Position numbers and translations under genes: made by a program. A model generated the notes under the pieces. It was not told where the DNA came from. It searched no databases and saw only the letters and a list, made by a program, of their open reading frames with translations. 64,000 nt of DNA from UBA2965 sp036526135 (lineage in GTDB: Bacteria; Pseudomonadota; Gammaproteobacteria; Pseudomonadales; Azotimanducaceae), in assembly GCA_036526135.1 (NCBI GenBank), contig DATCZA010000068.1, positions 124,001 to 188,000 of the forward strand, given 5' to 3'. Positions 55,770-64,000 of this stretch are shown piece after piece. Each line of letters begins with the position of its first letter. The stretch's first letter is position 1.

Positions 55770-57371
55770 GTGAGTTTTAAGAGGTCGATCGTGATCGTGT
55801 GCGCCCTGATCAAGGACGAGCAGCTGCGAGACCGGTTGCGGCGGCTGGGAGCCCGCGCCGGCTGGCGCGTCCTCTTCGCGGCTGACGATCGCGACCTTCT
55901 CGTAACCCTGATCAGCGGCAAGGCAACGCCGGACGTCATCGTAAGCGACGAGCCGGACAATCTGACCGGAGTCGGCGCGCTGCCCACGACCAGGATTTAC
56001 CTGCGGCCCGACAGAGGCGAGCCCGGCACGGACGCGTTCGATCCTGCTCTGGATGACCAGGCCTTGCTCCAGCACATCAACAACTGCGTGAATGCCCGAC
56101 GCTTCCGGGCCCGATTCGCCGCCATCGATCGCAACGAGCCGATCACCAGCCTGCCGCGACACGAGGAGCTGTTCGATGCGCTGTCGAGGCATGTCGACGA
56201 GCCCGTGGGGATGATGGTGGTCAAGCTCGATCATGCGGAGCATCTCTATGGGAGCCTGGATCCGGTCGCGAAGACGGACCTTCTCGCCGCGCTCAGCCAG
56301 AGGCTGGAGTCAAAGCTGCCCACTCAGGCCCGACTCGGGTTCTACGACGCCACCTGCTTCGTGGTCACCCTGCCCAGAATCCAGTCGTCAGAGCTCGAGC
56401 GGCTGGGCAACGATCTTCGCCTGGCGGTGAGCGCACCGCTCATCGACGCGGGCGGGGAGATCCATCTGACGATCAGCATCGGGTGCAGCTTCGCCAGCTC
56501 CTTCAACGGCGCCGATCATCTGTGGGCCAGCGCCTGGGCTGCCGCCAACGCTGCCTCTCAGGCTGGCGGGGACCGGGTCCTCGGCGCAAACCCCGACACC
56601 GCGATCTCCGAACGCATCCCTACCGCCCTGGAGCGGGACGAGTTCTCGCTGCTGCTGCAGCCCCAGTGGAGTCTGCAGGACAACCGGCTGACCGCCGTTG
56701 AGGCGCTGCTGCGCTGGCAGGGCCGCGACATCGGCGGGCTTGCCCCCAGCCACTTCATTCCCCTGGTCGAGCAGCAGGGACAGATGGCCCGGGTGGGTGA
56801 CTGGGTTTTAGAGCGCGCCTGCCGCGAGACCGCCGCGTGGCTTCCCCGCATGGTGCAGCCCATTCTGCTGACGGTAAACGTATCGCCCCAGCAGTTTCAC
56901 GGCCGCAGCATCGTCACCCAGATCGCCCGCAACAGCGCCGAGCACCGGCTCAACCCCGCGTCCCTGGAGCTGGAGCTGTCGCAACGCAACATGCTGCGAC
57001 TGGTGGACGACTACCGCGAGCAGATGTATACCCTGCGCGACTGGGGCGTCCGCTTTGCCATCGACAATCTCGGCGGCGGGCTCATCGAGCCCGAGAAACT
57101 TCTGCGCTGCCCGGTGGACACGCTCAAGATCGACCGAGCCGTGGTGAGCGCGTTGTCCGAGGATACCCAGGCGGCCGATCTCGCCGCGCAGATCTGCGAG
57201 TTGGGGGCGCGATTCAACCTGCGCGTCGTCGGGGTTGGCGTCGAGACCGAGGAGCAGCTCAAATTGCTCGCCGAGTGGGGCTGCACGGACGCCCAGGGGC
57301 TGCTCGTCTCTCGTCCGGTACCGGTAACCGGAATCCAGCACCTGATGAATCGCCTCGCCGACTTAAACTGA
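55770..57371 (+). CDS. Degenerate GGDEF-EAL protein
   Basis: A 533-residue cytoplasmic protein: an N-terminal receiver-like domain (1-110) lacking an obvious phospho-Asp pocket, a GGDEF-fold domain (~125-275) and an EAL domain (~283-530). The GGDEF motif is lost (YDATCF at 192-197). In the EAL domain Glu311, Asn370, Glu400, Lys453 and Gln509 are kept, but the DD pair is DN (432-433) and the catalytic Glu of AEGVE is Val489. So neither cyclase nor phosphodiesterase activity is expected; c-di-GMP binding or protein contacts are more likely. GTG start. Confidence 0.88.
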   Translation: MSFKRSIVIVCALIKDEQLRDRLRRLGARAGWRVLFAADDRDLLVTLISGKATPDVIVSDEPDNLTGVGALPTTRIYLRPDRGEPGTDAFDPALDDQALLQHINNCVNARRFRARFAAIDRNEPITSLPRHEELFDALSRHVDEPVGMMVVKLDHAEHLYGSLDPVAKTDLLAALSQRLESKLPTQARLGFYDATCFVVTLPRIQSSELERLGNDLRLAVSAPLIDAGGEIHLTISIGCSFASSFNGADHLWASAWAAANAASQAGGDRVLGANPDTAISERIPTALERDEFSLLLQPQWSLQDNRLTAVEALLRWQGRDIGGLAPSHFIPLVEQQGQMARVGDWVLERACRETAAWLPRMVQPILLTVNVSPQQFHGRSIVTQIARNSAEHRLNPASLELELSQRNMLRLVDDYREQMYTLRDWGVRFAIDNLGGGLIEPEKLLRCPVDTLKIDRAVVSALSEDTQAADLAAQICELGARFNLRVVGVGVETEEQLKLLAEWGCTDAQGLLVSRPVPVTGIQHLMNRLADLN

Positions 57372-57411
57372 CCCCGCTGCTTCCTTCCGGGGACCCTGCT
57401 ACCATCGGCCG

Positions 57412-58329
57412 ATGCTGCTGATCACTCACCGGGACTGCCTGCTGCACGAGATGCAGCACCGGCATCCCGAGCGACCCGATCGTCTTCGCGCGGTGCTGCA
57501 ACTGCTCGAGTCCAGCGGTCTGTCCCGGGACCTGAAGCATGCAGAGGCCTTGCCGGCGAGCCAGGAAGCGCTGCGAGCCGTGCACGATCCGGATTACCTG
57601 CGCACGCTGTCCGAATCGGTGCCCGAGTCCGGACTGCTGCCCGTTGATCCGGACACGGCCATGGGGCCATCCAGCCTGCGGGCGGCCGCCCTGGCCGCCG
57701 GCGCGGTTGCCGACGGCGTTCGCGCCGTCCTCGAGGGAGACCAATCCACAGTGTTCTGTGCCGTTCGCCCTCCAGGTCATCACGCCGAGCACGACGCGGC
57801 CATGGGTTTCTGCTTCTACAACAGCATCGCCCTGGGGGCCGTCACCGCCCTCGAAGACCCCCGCGTAGAGCGCGTCGCCGTCCTGGACTTCGACGTCCAC
57901 CACGGTAACGGCACGGTGGACATATTCAAGGACCGGCCCGAGGTGCTGGTCTGCTCGAGCTTCCAGCACCCGTTCTACCCCCACCGCTACGCAGACCTGG
58001 CGCGCCCCAACATCGTCAACACGCCCCTGCCCGCAGGCACCGCAGGCGCCGACTTTCGCCGGGCCGTGGAGGCGCAGTGGCTTCCCGCCATCGACAACCA
58101 CCAGCCCCAGCTGATACTGGTCTCAGCGGGGTTCGACGCCCACCGCCTCGACCCCCTGGCTCAGCTCGAGCTGTGCGAGGACGATTTCCGCTGGATCACC
58201 CGGCTCATCGTCGCCAGCGCGAAGACCCATGCCAACGGACGCATCGTCTCCGCTTTAGAAGGTGGTTACGACCTCGCCGCGCTGGCCGCATCGGCTCATG
58301 CGCACATCGAGGAGCTGCTCGCCGCGTAG
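57412..58329 (+). CDS. Histone deacetylase family protein (acetoin utilisation/polyamine deacetylase-like)
   Basis: A 305-residue zinc hydrolase of the arginase/deacetylase fold. Diagnostic motifs are RPPGHHAEHDAAMGFC, FDVHHGNGT (zinc Asp/His), and VSAGFDAHRLDPLA, then EGGYDLAAL. Bacterial members deacetylate polyamines, acetoin-related compounds or proteins. ATG 57412; the gap from the GGDEF-EAL gene is 40 bp and contains a weak CCCCG/CGGGG hairpin. Its stop is 3 bp from that of the converging hydratase gene. Confidence 0.9.
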   Translation: MLLITHRDCLLHEMQHRHPERPDRLRAVLQLLESSGLSRDLKHAEALPASQEALRAVHDPDYLRTLSESVPESGLLPVDPDTAMGPSSLRAAALAAGAVADGVRAVLEGDQSTVFCAVRPPGHHAEHDAAMGFCFYNSIALGAVTALEDPRVERVAVLDFDVHHGNGTVDIFKDRPEVLVCSSFQHPFYPHRYADLARPNIVNTPLPAGTAGADFRRAVEAQWLPAIDNHQPQLILVSAGFDAHRLDPLAQLELCEDDFRWITRLIVASAKTHANGRIVSALEGGYDLAALAASAHAHIEELLAA

Positions 58330-58332
58330 TCG

Positions 58333-59115
58333 TTACTCGCCGGTGAACTCCGCGTCGCGCTTCTCTAAGAACGCGGCCACGCCCTCGGCGAAGTCTCTCG
58401 ACGCGCCGGCCTGATTCTGCAGTCTGGCTTCGAGATCGAGCTGCTGCTCAAACGCGTTGTGCCACGTGTTCCAGTAAGCCTGGCGAATCAGGGCAAGCGA
58501 TCTCGGCCCGCTGGCCAACCGGTCGGCGATGGCCATGGCACCTTCGAGCAGGGCCTCGTTGTCGTCGAACAAACGGTTCACCAGCCCCCACTCGTGGGCT
58601 TTCTCCGCCGGCAGCCGCTCGGCCAGCATGGAGAGCTCCATGGCGCGGCCCCATCCCACCAGGCGGGGCAGCAGGAAGGTCGAGCCACCGTCGGGCACCA
58701 GACCGATTCGCGCGAACGCCTGCAGAAAGAAGGCGTTCGAAGATGCGCAGACGATATCGCCCATCATGGCAAAGCTCATGCCGACGCCGGCAGCGGCCCC
58801 GTTGACGGCGGTGACCATCGGCATGTTGAGATCCCGCAAGGTTAGAAGTATCGGATGATAGCTGGCACGCAGGCCGTCACCGGCGCCGCCGCGGCGCTCG
58901 GAGCGCTCGCCATCCTGAAGGTTGGCGCCGGCGCAGAAGCCGCGCCCCTCGCCGGTGAGCAGCAGGCAGCGGGCGCCATTGCCCGGATGAGCGATGTCCT
59001 TCAACGCGTCGGCGAAATCCAGCAGCATCTGGCTGCCGACCGCATTCATTACCTCGGGATGATTGAATTTGAGCACGGCCACCTTGCCCACGAACTCCAG
59101 CGACATTCGTTCCAT
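58333..59115 (-). CDS. Enoyl-CoA hydratase/isomerase, PaaG-like
   Basis: A 260-residue crotonase-fold enzyme. The oxyanion-hole segments are GRGFCAGANLQDG and AVNGAAAGVGMSFAM. The loop GLVPDGGSTFLLPRLVG has Asp where classical hydratases have the second catalytic Glu, as in PaaG (ring-epoxide isomerase of phenylacetate degradation) and related isomerases. ATG 59115 is preceded by GGGGGA. No other paa genes are seen, so the substrate is open. Confidence 0.88.
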   Translation of the reverse strand: MERMSLEFVGKVAVLKFNHPEVMNAVGSQMLLDFADALKDIAHPGNGARCLLLTGEGRGFCAGANLQDGERSERRGGAGDGLRASYHPILLTLRDLNMPMVTAVNGAAAGVGMSFAMMGDIVCASSNAFFLQAFARIGLVPDGGSTFLLPRLVGWGRAMELSMLAERLPAEKAHEWGLVNRLFDDNEALLEGAMAIADRLASGPRSLALIRQAYWNTWHNAFEQQLDLEARLQNQAGASRDFAEGVAAFLEKRDAEFTGE

Positions 59116-59219
59116 TGGTTCCCCCAATCTGAAAGCGCGACCGACTTGTCGATCTGCGACGGATCGGGAACGATAACCAACCCGATGGCCAGGCTCAAAC
59201 CAGGAGGGAGAAACCCGAC

Positions 59220-59669
59220 GTGGACAATCAGCTGATCGCGGAAATCCAGCGCGACTGCGAAGCGCTCTCCCTGGCATACGCCCGCGCCATCGACTTCCGG
59301 GACTACGACCATTTCGTCTCCCTTTTCACCGACGACGCCGTGCTCGACCTCGGCCGCCCGCTGCGCGGGCGCGGGGAGATTCACGCCGCCATCTCGGCGC
59401 GGCCAGACGAGCTGCGCTCGCGTCACGTCATAACCAACGTGTTCGTAGACGTCGTCGATGAAAACACTGCCCGCGGCATCGCTTATCTGACCCTCTATCG
59501 CCACATTGCCGACAAACCGTCGATACCGGGTCCCGGAAGCGAACCCGCGCCGACCACGCTTCCCGCCGCCGTCGGCCACTACCAGGACCGGTTCGCCCGC
59601 GGGCCGGACGGATGGCGGTTCGAGGCGCGCAGCCTGCATCTGGCGTTCCGCGACCCGGCTGCCTTCTGA
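59220..59669 (+). CDS. SnoaL/NTF2-like protein
   Basis: A 149-residue alpha+beta cone protein. Conserved features: YARAIDFRDYDHFVSLFTDD, AVLDLG, RGEIHAAI, SRHVITNVFVDV and GHYQDRFARGPDGWRFEAR, typical of the nuclear-transport-factor-2/SnoaL fold used by ring-modifying isomerases, dehydratases and dioxygenase small subunits. GTG 59220 has AGGAGGGAG upstream. It is followed by GNAT and flavoprotein genes in the same direction, so a role in degrading a cyclic compound is plausible. Confidence 0.85.
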   Translation: MDNQLIAEIQRDCEALSLAYARAIDFRDYDHFVSLFTDDAVLDLGRPLRGRGEIHAAISARPDELRSRHVITNVFVDVVDENTARGIAYLTLYRHIADKPSIPGPGSEPAPTTLPAAVGHYQDRFARGPDGWRFEARSLHLAFRDPAAF

Positions 59670-59746
59670 CCGGTTCTACAAGTCGTTTGCAACCTCGGCG
59701 CCCGGACCCGTTCCCCTCGGGATGGGGGATTGGCAATAATCGGTCA

Positions 59747-60226
59747 ATGGCCGAATTGAAAGTCTGCGATGTCAAGCTGGCCGCAATCAGAGACGCGGGG
59801 CTGATCGCGCGCATGTCCCGGGACTACATCGAGCACGGGCTCCGCTGGCGCTGGCGCGCGCCGCAGATCCGCGCCAAGATCCGGCATCCCGAAACGGCCG
59901 TCATCGTCGCGGAGGTGGAGCTCGGCGGCGTTCGCTTCATCGGCGGTTTTGCCTCGATGGATTTCGGCGAGGACAAGGCCGCATTGAACCTGCTTGCCGT
60001 GCACCCGAATTTGAGACGGCGCGGCATCGGTGGAAACCTCGTCGAGTGGCTGCACAAGAGCGCGGGCGTGGCCGGCTGCCAGCACATCGAGCTGCAGGTC
60101 AGAGCGGGCAACGTGTCTGCGCGTCGTTTCTATGGTCGAATGGGCTACACCGAGGAAGCCCTCATCAACGGCTACTACGACGGCAAGGAGGCCGCTTACC
60201 AGATGAAGTTCCGCCTGGCCCAATGA
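59747..60226 (+). CDS. GNAT-family N-acetyltransferase
   Basis: A 159-residue acetyltransferase. The acetyl-CoA loop is in LLAVHPNLRRRGIGGNLVEW (R-x-x-G-x-G/A), followed by IELQVRAGNVSARRFYGRMG, the standard GNAT C-terminal half. Substrate unknown. Its TGA stop overlaps the ATG of the downstream flavoprotein (ATGA), so expression is coupled to that gene. Confidence 0.88.
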   Translation: MAELKVCDVKLAAIRDAGLIARMSRDYIEHGLRWRWRAPQIRAKIRHPETAVIVAEVELGGVRFIGGFASMDFGEDKAALNLLAVHPNLRRRGIGGNLVEWLHKSAGVAGCQHIELQVRAGNVSARRFYGRMGYTEEALINGYYDGKEAAYQMKFRLAQ

Positions 60227-61368
60227 ACCCGGTCGAGACCGCCGCAGGCTTCGCTGCGGAAATCCGCCGCCGTGCTCCGGAGATCGAGCAGCATCGCCGG
60301 ATGCCCGGCGACCTCGCAAATCGCATGGCTGGTGCGGGACTGTTCCGCCTGCTCGTCCCGGAGCTCTACGGCGGCCTGCAGGTCGAGCCTCTAGCTTTCT
60401 TCGAAACCCTCAAGGAGACGGCCCGCGCCGACGGGGCGGTCGGCTGGTGCCAGATGATCGGCGTGACCACCGGGATGATGGCCGCCTCGCTGCCCGACGA
60501 ATGGTCTCGCACGATCTACGGTTGCAACCCCGATACCATCACTTCCGGCGTCACCGCCCCGCTGGGCATCGCCGTTGCCGAAGGCGACGGTCTCAGGGTC
60601 AGCGGCCGTTGGCCCTTCGGCAGCGGGTGCGAGGTCTCGGATTGGATCTGCGGCGGCTGCCAGCTCATGGAAGATGGCGAGCCGCGCAAGAACCGGTTCG
60701 GCTCGCCCGAGATCGCCCTGGTTTTCTTTCCCGCAGACGACGTGACGATTCACGATACCTGGCACACGTCGGGCTTATGCGGGACCGGCAGCCACGACAT
60801 CGAGGTAAAGGACGCCGAGGTTCCCGCGGGGCGATGGGTCACCATGGGCAAGCGCGCGCGGGTGGACGCGCCCCTCTACCGATTTCCTACGCTGGGCTTG
60901 CTCGCCCTTGGCGTGTCCGCGGTTGCACTGGGCATCGCAGAGCACGCCATCGAGGCTTTCACCACGCTCGCCCGGGACAAGGTCCCCACCGGCAGCGCCC
61001 GGCCTCTTTCCGCCCGGTCTGGGGCCCAGCGCGACCTGGCCAGAGCGATGGCCGCCGTCCAGTCAGCGGCGGCGCTCACCCGCGAGGCCATCGAGGACGC
61101 CTGGGGGGAAGCCCACCGCGAAGGATCCCTCGGCCTGGAAACCAAGGCCCGCCTCAGGCTGGCCGCCACCAACAACGCCTGGTCGGCGGCCGAGGCGGTG
61201 GACCTCCTCTACCATGCCGCGGGAGGATCGTCGATTTACGCGCACAGCGCGCTGCAGCGGTGTTTTCGCGACGTGCACGTCGCCACGCAGCATCTGATGG
61301 TAGCGCAGCCTATCTACGAGGTGGTCGGCAAGGTCGCCCTGGGCATCGATCCGAAGACGCTGCTCTGA
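60223..61368 (+). CDS. Acyl-CoA dehydrogenase-fold flavin monooxygenase-like protein
   Basis: A 381-residue protein of the acyl-CoA dehydrogenase type 2 C-terminal class, which includes HsaA, HpaH-like and other two-component flavin monooxygenases. Blocks: LFRLLVPELYGGLQVEPLAF, ARADGAVGWCQMIG, VSGRWPFGSGCEVSDWICGG, GTGSHDIEVKDAEVP, and the C-terminal LLYHAAGGSSIYAHSALQR. Ring hydroxylation is more likely than acyl-CoA desaturation. No reductase partner is next to it. Confidence 0.87.
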   Translation: MNPVETAAGFAAEIRRRAPEIEQHRRMPGDLANRMAGAGLFRLLVPELYGGLQVEPLAFFETLKETARADGAVGWCQMIGVTTGMMAASLPDEWSRTIYGCNPDTITSGVTAPLGIAVAEGDGLRVSGRWPFGSGCEVSDWICGGCQLMEDGEPRKNRFGSPEIALVFFPADDVTIHDTWHTSGLCGTGSHDIEVKDAEVPAGRWVTMGKRARVDAPLYRFPTLGLLALGVSAVALGIAEHAIEAFTTLARDKVPTGSARPLSARSGAQRDLARAMAAVQSAAALTREAIEDAWGEAHREGSLGLETKARLRLAATNNAWSAAEAVDLLYHAAGGSSIYAHSALQRCFRDVHVATQHLMVAQPIYEVVGKVALGIDPKTLL

Positions 61369-61436
61369 GCCGAGTCCCGTGGCGACGTGACCCACGACGC
61401 CCGGGACGGAGCGGACCACCGAGCGCGGTGAGTCGG

Positions 61437-61442
61437 TATAAT
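61437..61442 (+). promoter_or_regulatory. Consensus -10 hexamer before CDF gene
   Basis: A perfect TATAAT lies 40 bp before the GTG of the metal exporter in a 114-bp gap; the -35 region is poor, so an activator may be needed. Confidence 0.4.
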
Positions 61443-61482
61443 CACGGGCGTTCGTGAGTCGGCTGCAGGACAACGCGTAAAC

Positions 61483-62364
61483 GTGGGCCACGACCACAAC
61501 CACATTCATACCAGGGACAACGAGGTCATCGTTGGCCGCGCTTTCGTGCTCATCGCCGGCTTCATGGTCGTCGAGGTCATCGGTGGGCTGCTGGCCAACT
61601 CCCTGACCCTGCTCGCCGATGCGGGGCACATGTTCCTCGACGCCACCGCGCTGGGCCTGTCCTGGTACGCGCTCCGGTTGTCGAAACGCTCCAACGATCA
61701 CAAGCTCTCCTACGGCTACCACCGCTTTCAGGTGCTGGCCGCATTCATCAACGGGCTCACCCTGATGGCGCTCGTGGTGTGGATACTCGTTGAGGCCTAC
61801 GCCCGGCTGCGCGCGCCTGAAGGAATGCTGGCTCTGCCTGCGCTGGCCGTTGCCGTCGTCGGCATGGTGGTCAACCTGATCGCCTTCCGCTGGCTGCACG
61901 GGGCCGAGGACAACGCCACCGTGCGCAGCGCCGCGCTCCACGTCATCGGCGACCTGCTCGGCTCGGCGGCCGCCATCATAGCCGCGCTGACCGTCTATCT
62001 GACCGGTTGGCTCTACGCCGATCCGCTGCTCGCCGTCGTCATCGTCGTCATCCTCGGCCGGGGCGCCTGGCGGGTGCTGAAGGAATCGGCCCACATTCTT
62101 CTGGAAGGTGTGCCGCATGGCATCAACCTCACGGAGATCGCCGAGACCCTCGCTGCGCGGGTACCCGGAGTGATCGAGGTTCACCACGTGCACGCGTGGG
62201 CACTGACCTCCGAGAAGCCCCTGGTCACGCTGCATGCGAGCGTCGACGAGGGGACCGAGCTCGCCGGGGTGGTGTCTCGCATGAAGGTCGTGCTCAACGA
62301 CGATTTCGGCATCGATCACTCGACCATTCAGGTTGAACACGGGCCTTGCCCGGACGATGATTAG
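61483..62364 (+). CDS. Cation diffusion facilitator (CzcD/ZitB-type metal exporter)
   Basis: A 293-residue inner-membrane Zn/Co/Cd exporter using proton antiport. A short His-rich N terminus (GHDHNHIHT) precedes six helices; the metal site HxxxD pairs are seen in DAGHMFLDATALGLSW (helix 2) and HVIGDLLGS (helix 5). A cytoplasmic dimerisation domain (~205-290) follows, with VHHVHAWALTSEKPLVTLH. The GTG start is preceded by a consensus -10 box. DgkA follows at 14 bp. Confidence 0.92.
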   Translation: MGHDHNHIHTRDNEVIVGRAFVLIAGFMVVEVIGGLLANSLTLLADAGHMFLDATALGLSWYALRLSKRSNDHKLSYGYHRFQVLAAFINGLTLMALVVWILVEAYARLRAPEGMLALPALAVAVVGMVVNLIAFRWLHGAEDNATVRSAALHVIGDLLGSAAAIIAALTVYLTGWLYADPLLAVVIVVILGRGAWRVLKESAHILLEGVPHGINLTEIAETLAARVPGVIEVHHVHAWALTSEKPLVTLHASVDEGTELAGVVSRMKVVLNDDFGIDHSTIQVEHGPCPDDD

Positions 62365-62378
62365 GCTCGAGGGCTAGG

Positions 62379-62762
62379 ATGACCAAACCAGGCTACACCG
62401 GGATCAAGCGGATCAGAAAGGCAGCGGGCTACTCGTCTCAGGGCATCCGCGCCGCCTGGCAACACGAGTCCGCCTTTCGCCAGGAATGCACCGTGGCCCT
62501 GGTTCTGCTGCCCTGCGCCGTCCTGCTGGCGGAGACGTGGATGCAGCTGGCCGTGCTGATCACGGTCTGCGTGCTGGTGCTGATCGCGGAGCTGCTGAAC
62601 TCGGCCGTTGAAGCGGTGGTGGACAGGATAGGTCACGAGCACAACGATCTGGCCGGCCAGGCCAAGGACATGGCTTCCGCCGCCGTCGCGCTGGCGATCT
62701 TCCTGGTGCCTCTGATATGGGGCCTCGTGGCCCTCGAACGCTTCGTCGGCTACTGGATCTGA
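62379..62762 (+). CDS. dgkA: Diacylglycerol kinase
   Basis: A 127-residue trimeric inner-membrane kinase that recycles diacylglycerol to phosphatidic acid. Three helices follow an amphipathic N terminus (GIRAAWQHESAFRQE); the conserved block is ELLNSAVEAVVDRIG, followed by AKDMASAAVALA, which holds catalytic Glu and Asn. GAGGGCTAGG precedes the ATG. Length matches E. coli DgkA (122). Converges with the acyl-CoA synthetase gene. Confidence 0.95.
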   Translation: MTKPGYTGIKRIRKAAGYSSQGIRAAWQHESAFRQECTVALVLLPCAVLLAETWMQLAVLITVCVLVLIAELLNSAVEAVVDRIGHEHNDLAGQAKDMASAAVALAIFLVPLIWGLVALERFVGYWI

Positions 62763-62807
62763 TCCGACCCCTGCGGAGGACCCGCCACCCGCGGCCTCGA
62801 CAGACGG

Positions 62808-64000
62808 TCAAGCAGGCGCGGGACCGGGAAACTGCTCCCGCAGGATGCGCTTGAGGATCTTGCCGCTGGGATTGCGCGGAATCTCGTCGACGAACTCCAC
62901 CCCTTTTGGCTGTTTGTACCCTGCAAGCTTGCCGCGACAGAACTCCATCACCTCGGCAACGTCCAGATCGGGATCAGCCTTTACCACGATGGCCAGGGGA
63001 GATTCGCCCCAACGCTCGCTCGGCTGACCGATCACGGCCGCCTCGGAGATTTTCGGGTGGCTGATCAGCACGCCCTCGATCTCGGCGGGGTAAACGTTCT
63101 CCCCGCCCGAGATGATCATGTCCTTGATCCGATCCTGGATGGAAACGAACCCCTCTTCATCCATGACGGCAACATCGCCGGTGTGCAGCCAGCCGTCCAC
63201 GATAGTCTCCGTGGTGGCGTCCGGCCGGTTCCAGTACTCACGCATGATGTGCTTGCCCCGCACCACCACTTCGCCGGCCTCGCCCGGCGCGCAGTCGTTG
63301 CCGTGGGCGTCGACCACCCGCACATCCGTGTGGAAGAAGGCCTTACCCGTGGAGTCGGGCTTGCGCAGCGCGTTCTCTGAATCCATCAGGCACGCCGGGC
63401 CGCAGGATTCGGTGAGGCCATAGACCTGCAGGATGCTGATCCCCATCTGCACGTACTGCTCGGTCAGGGCGACGGGTACCGGCGCGGCGCCGGTCATGAT
63501 CCAGCGCAGAGCCGAGTAGTCGTAGCGGTCCTTCGCCTCTCCGACCTGGAGCATGAAGTTCAGCATGGCGGGAACCATCAATCCCGAGGTGATCTTCTCG
63601 CGATCGATGAGCTCCCAGGCGAGCACGGGATCGAACGCGCGCATCACAACCGAAGTGGCCCCGCGATAGACGTTGACGGCCAGAGGTGTCAGCGCGCCGA
63701 CGTGAAACATCGGCAGCGCCCCGAGATAGCGGTCGGTTTCCTCGTAGTACGCGTTCGCCGCGATGGTGAGGATCGCCCAGATGGCCGTGGTGTGAGTGTG
63801 GACGACCCCTTTCGGCAGACCGGTGGTTCCGGACGTGTACATGATGTAGAGCATGTCGTCGTCACAGGCCGTGCAGGGCGGCTCCTCGGCCGCCCCGTTG
63901 TCCCGGAAAGCCTCGTAGCTCTCAGCGAAGTGGGCAACCTCCTGGGAACCCTCCACCTGCAGCCAGTGCCGGATGTCGGTCCGGTCGCCGCGGGCGTGGA
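62808..64000 (-). CDS. AMP-dependent acyl-CoA synthetase/ligase, C-terminal part
   Basis: The frame stays open to the right edge, so the N-terminal part of this gene is cut off; about 397 residues remain. Motifs of the ANL superfamily: YTSGTTGLPKGVVHTH (P-loop), QVYGLTES, WLHTGDVAVMDEEG, GGENVYPAEIEGVL, and PRNPSGKILKR with the adenylation Lys. It activates a carboxylic acid to its CoA ester, long or medium chain being likely. It is probably the first enzyme for the beta-oxidation type genes of the window. Confidence 0.92.
   Translation of the reverse strand, partial: HARGDRTDIRHWLQVEGSQEVAHFAESYEAFRDNGAAEEPPCTACDDDMLYIMYTSGTTGLPKGVVHTHTTAIWAILTIAANAYYEETDRYLGALPMFHVGALTPLAVNVYRGATSVVMRAFDPVLAWELIDREKITSGLMVPAMLNFMLQVGEAKDRYDYSALRWIMTGAAPVPVALTEQYVQMGISILQVYGLTESCGPACLMDSENALRKPDSTGKAFFHTDVRVVDAHGNDCAPGEAGEVVVRGKHIMREYWNRPDATTETIVDGWLHTGDVAVMDEEGFVSIQDRIKDMIISGGENVYPAEIEGVLISHPKISEAAVIGQPSERWGESPLAIVVKADPDLDVAEVMEFCRGKLAGYKQPKGVEFVDEIPRNPSGKILKRILREQFPGPAPA

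Overview
The window reads as a contiguous piece of a GC-rich gammaproteobacterial chromosome. The lineage call rests on a set of conserved single genes: a YheU-family protein, TtcA, BolA, TrhO, YaaA, the DUF1244 protein, the YbbA/YbbP/TesA trio, a PtrB-like oligopeptidase, Lhr and DgkA. TonB-dependent uptake, an NrtS-type nitrate transporter and much acyl-CoA chemistry fit an aerobic, probably marine or sediment heterotroph. I cannot name a genus. I see no tRNA, rRNA, insertion sequence, prophage or CRISPR array. Genes are tightly packed, many overlap by 4 nt, and only one gap exceeds 300 bases (19479-19800).

Layout. 1-1.8 kb: 3' end of a TonB-dependent receptor, then a reverse group of NrtS, a DUF11-like exported protein and a YheU protein. 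1.9-9 kb: a TorR/ArcA-like response regulator followed by a 2104-residue Ser/Thr kinase-ATPase-GAF-PAS-histidine kinase-receiver-Hpt protein. 9-19.5 kb: housekeeping genes (ttcA, ybbP/ybbA, tesA, trhO, bolA, a PP2C phosphatase, yaaA, terC, DUF1244, a signal peptidase I, a lipoprotein FKBP isomerase). 19.8-28.6 kb: prc protease, an SLC13/RCK permease, aconitase, a GFA-family protein, a voltage-gated K+ channel with an added zinc ribbon, and a small heat-shock protein with a sigma-32-like promoter. 28.7-36.9 kb: TPMT, a translationally coupled trio (PsiE-like membrane protein, exported beta-rich protein, TAXI-type lipoprotein), a sulfurtransferase, a histidine phosphatase, an acyl-CoA dehydrogenase/SDR pair and a DUF4124 protein.

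36.9-44.9 kb: a reverse five-gene operon (LolA-like carrier, two FtsX-type permeases, a LolD-type ATPase, a porin-like outer-membrane protein) faces a TetR regulator across 72 bp that hold a perfect 11-bp palindrome. The TetR gene is coupled to a Gfo/Idh/MocA-aldo/keto reductase fusion. This is the best candidate for an under-described system: an envelope-spanning export or lipoprotein-trafficking machine under dedicated TetR control. 44.9-64 kb: SRAP (HMCES/YedK) with a coupled hypothetical protein, an AhpD-like protein, a prolyl oligopeptidase, a CoA-transferase and a TesB thioesterase back to back, Lhr helicase, a degenerate GGDEF-EAL protein, a histone-deacetylase-like enzyme, a PaaG-like enoyl-CoA hydratase, an NTF2/GNAT/flavoprotein group, a CDF metal exporter, DgkA, and the 3' part of an acyl-CoA synthetase that runs off the right edge.

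The acyl-CoA genes (two dehydrogenase-fold flavoproteins, SDR, hydratase, thioesterases, CoA-transferase, ligase) suggest degradation of fatty, aromatic or steroid-like acids, but they sit in separate small units, so a single pathway is inference only.
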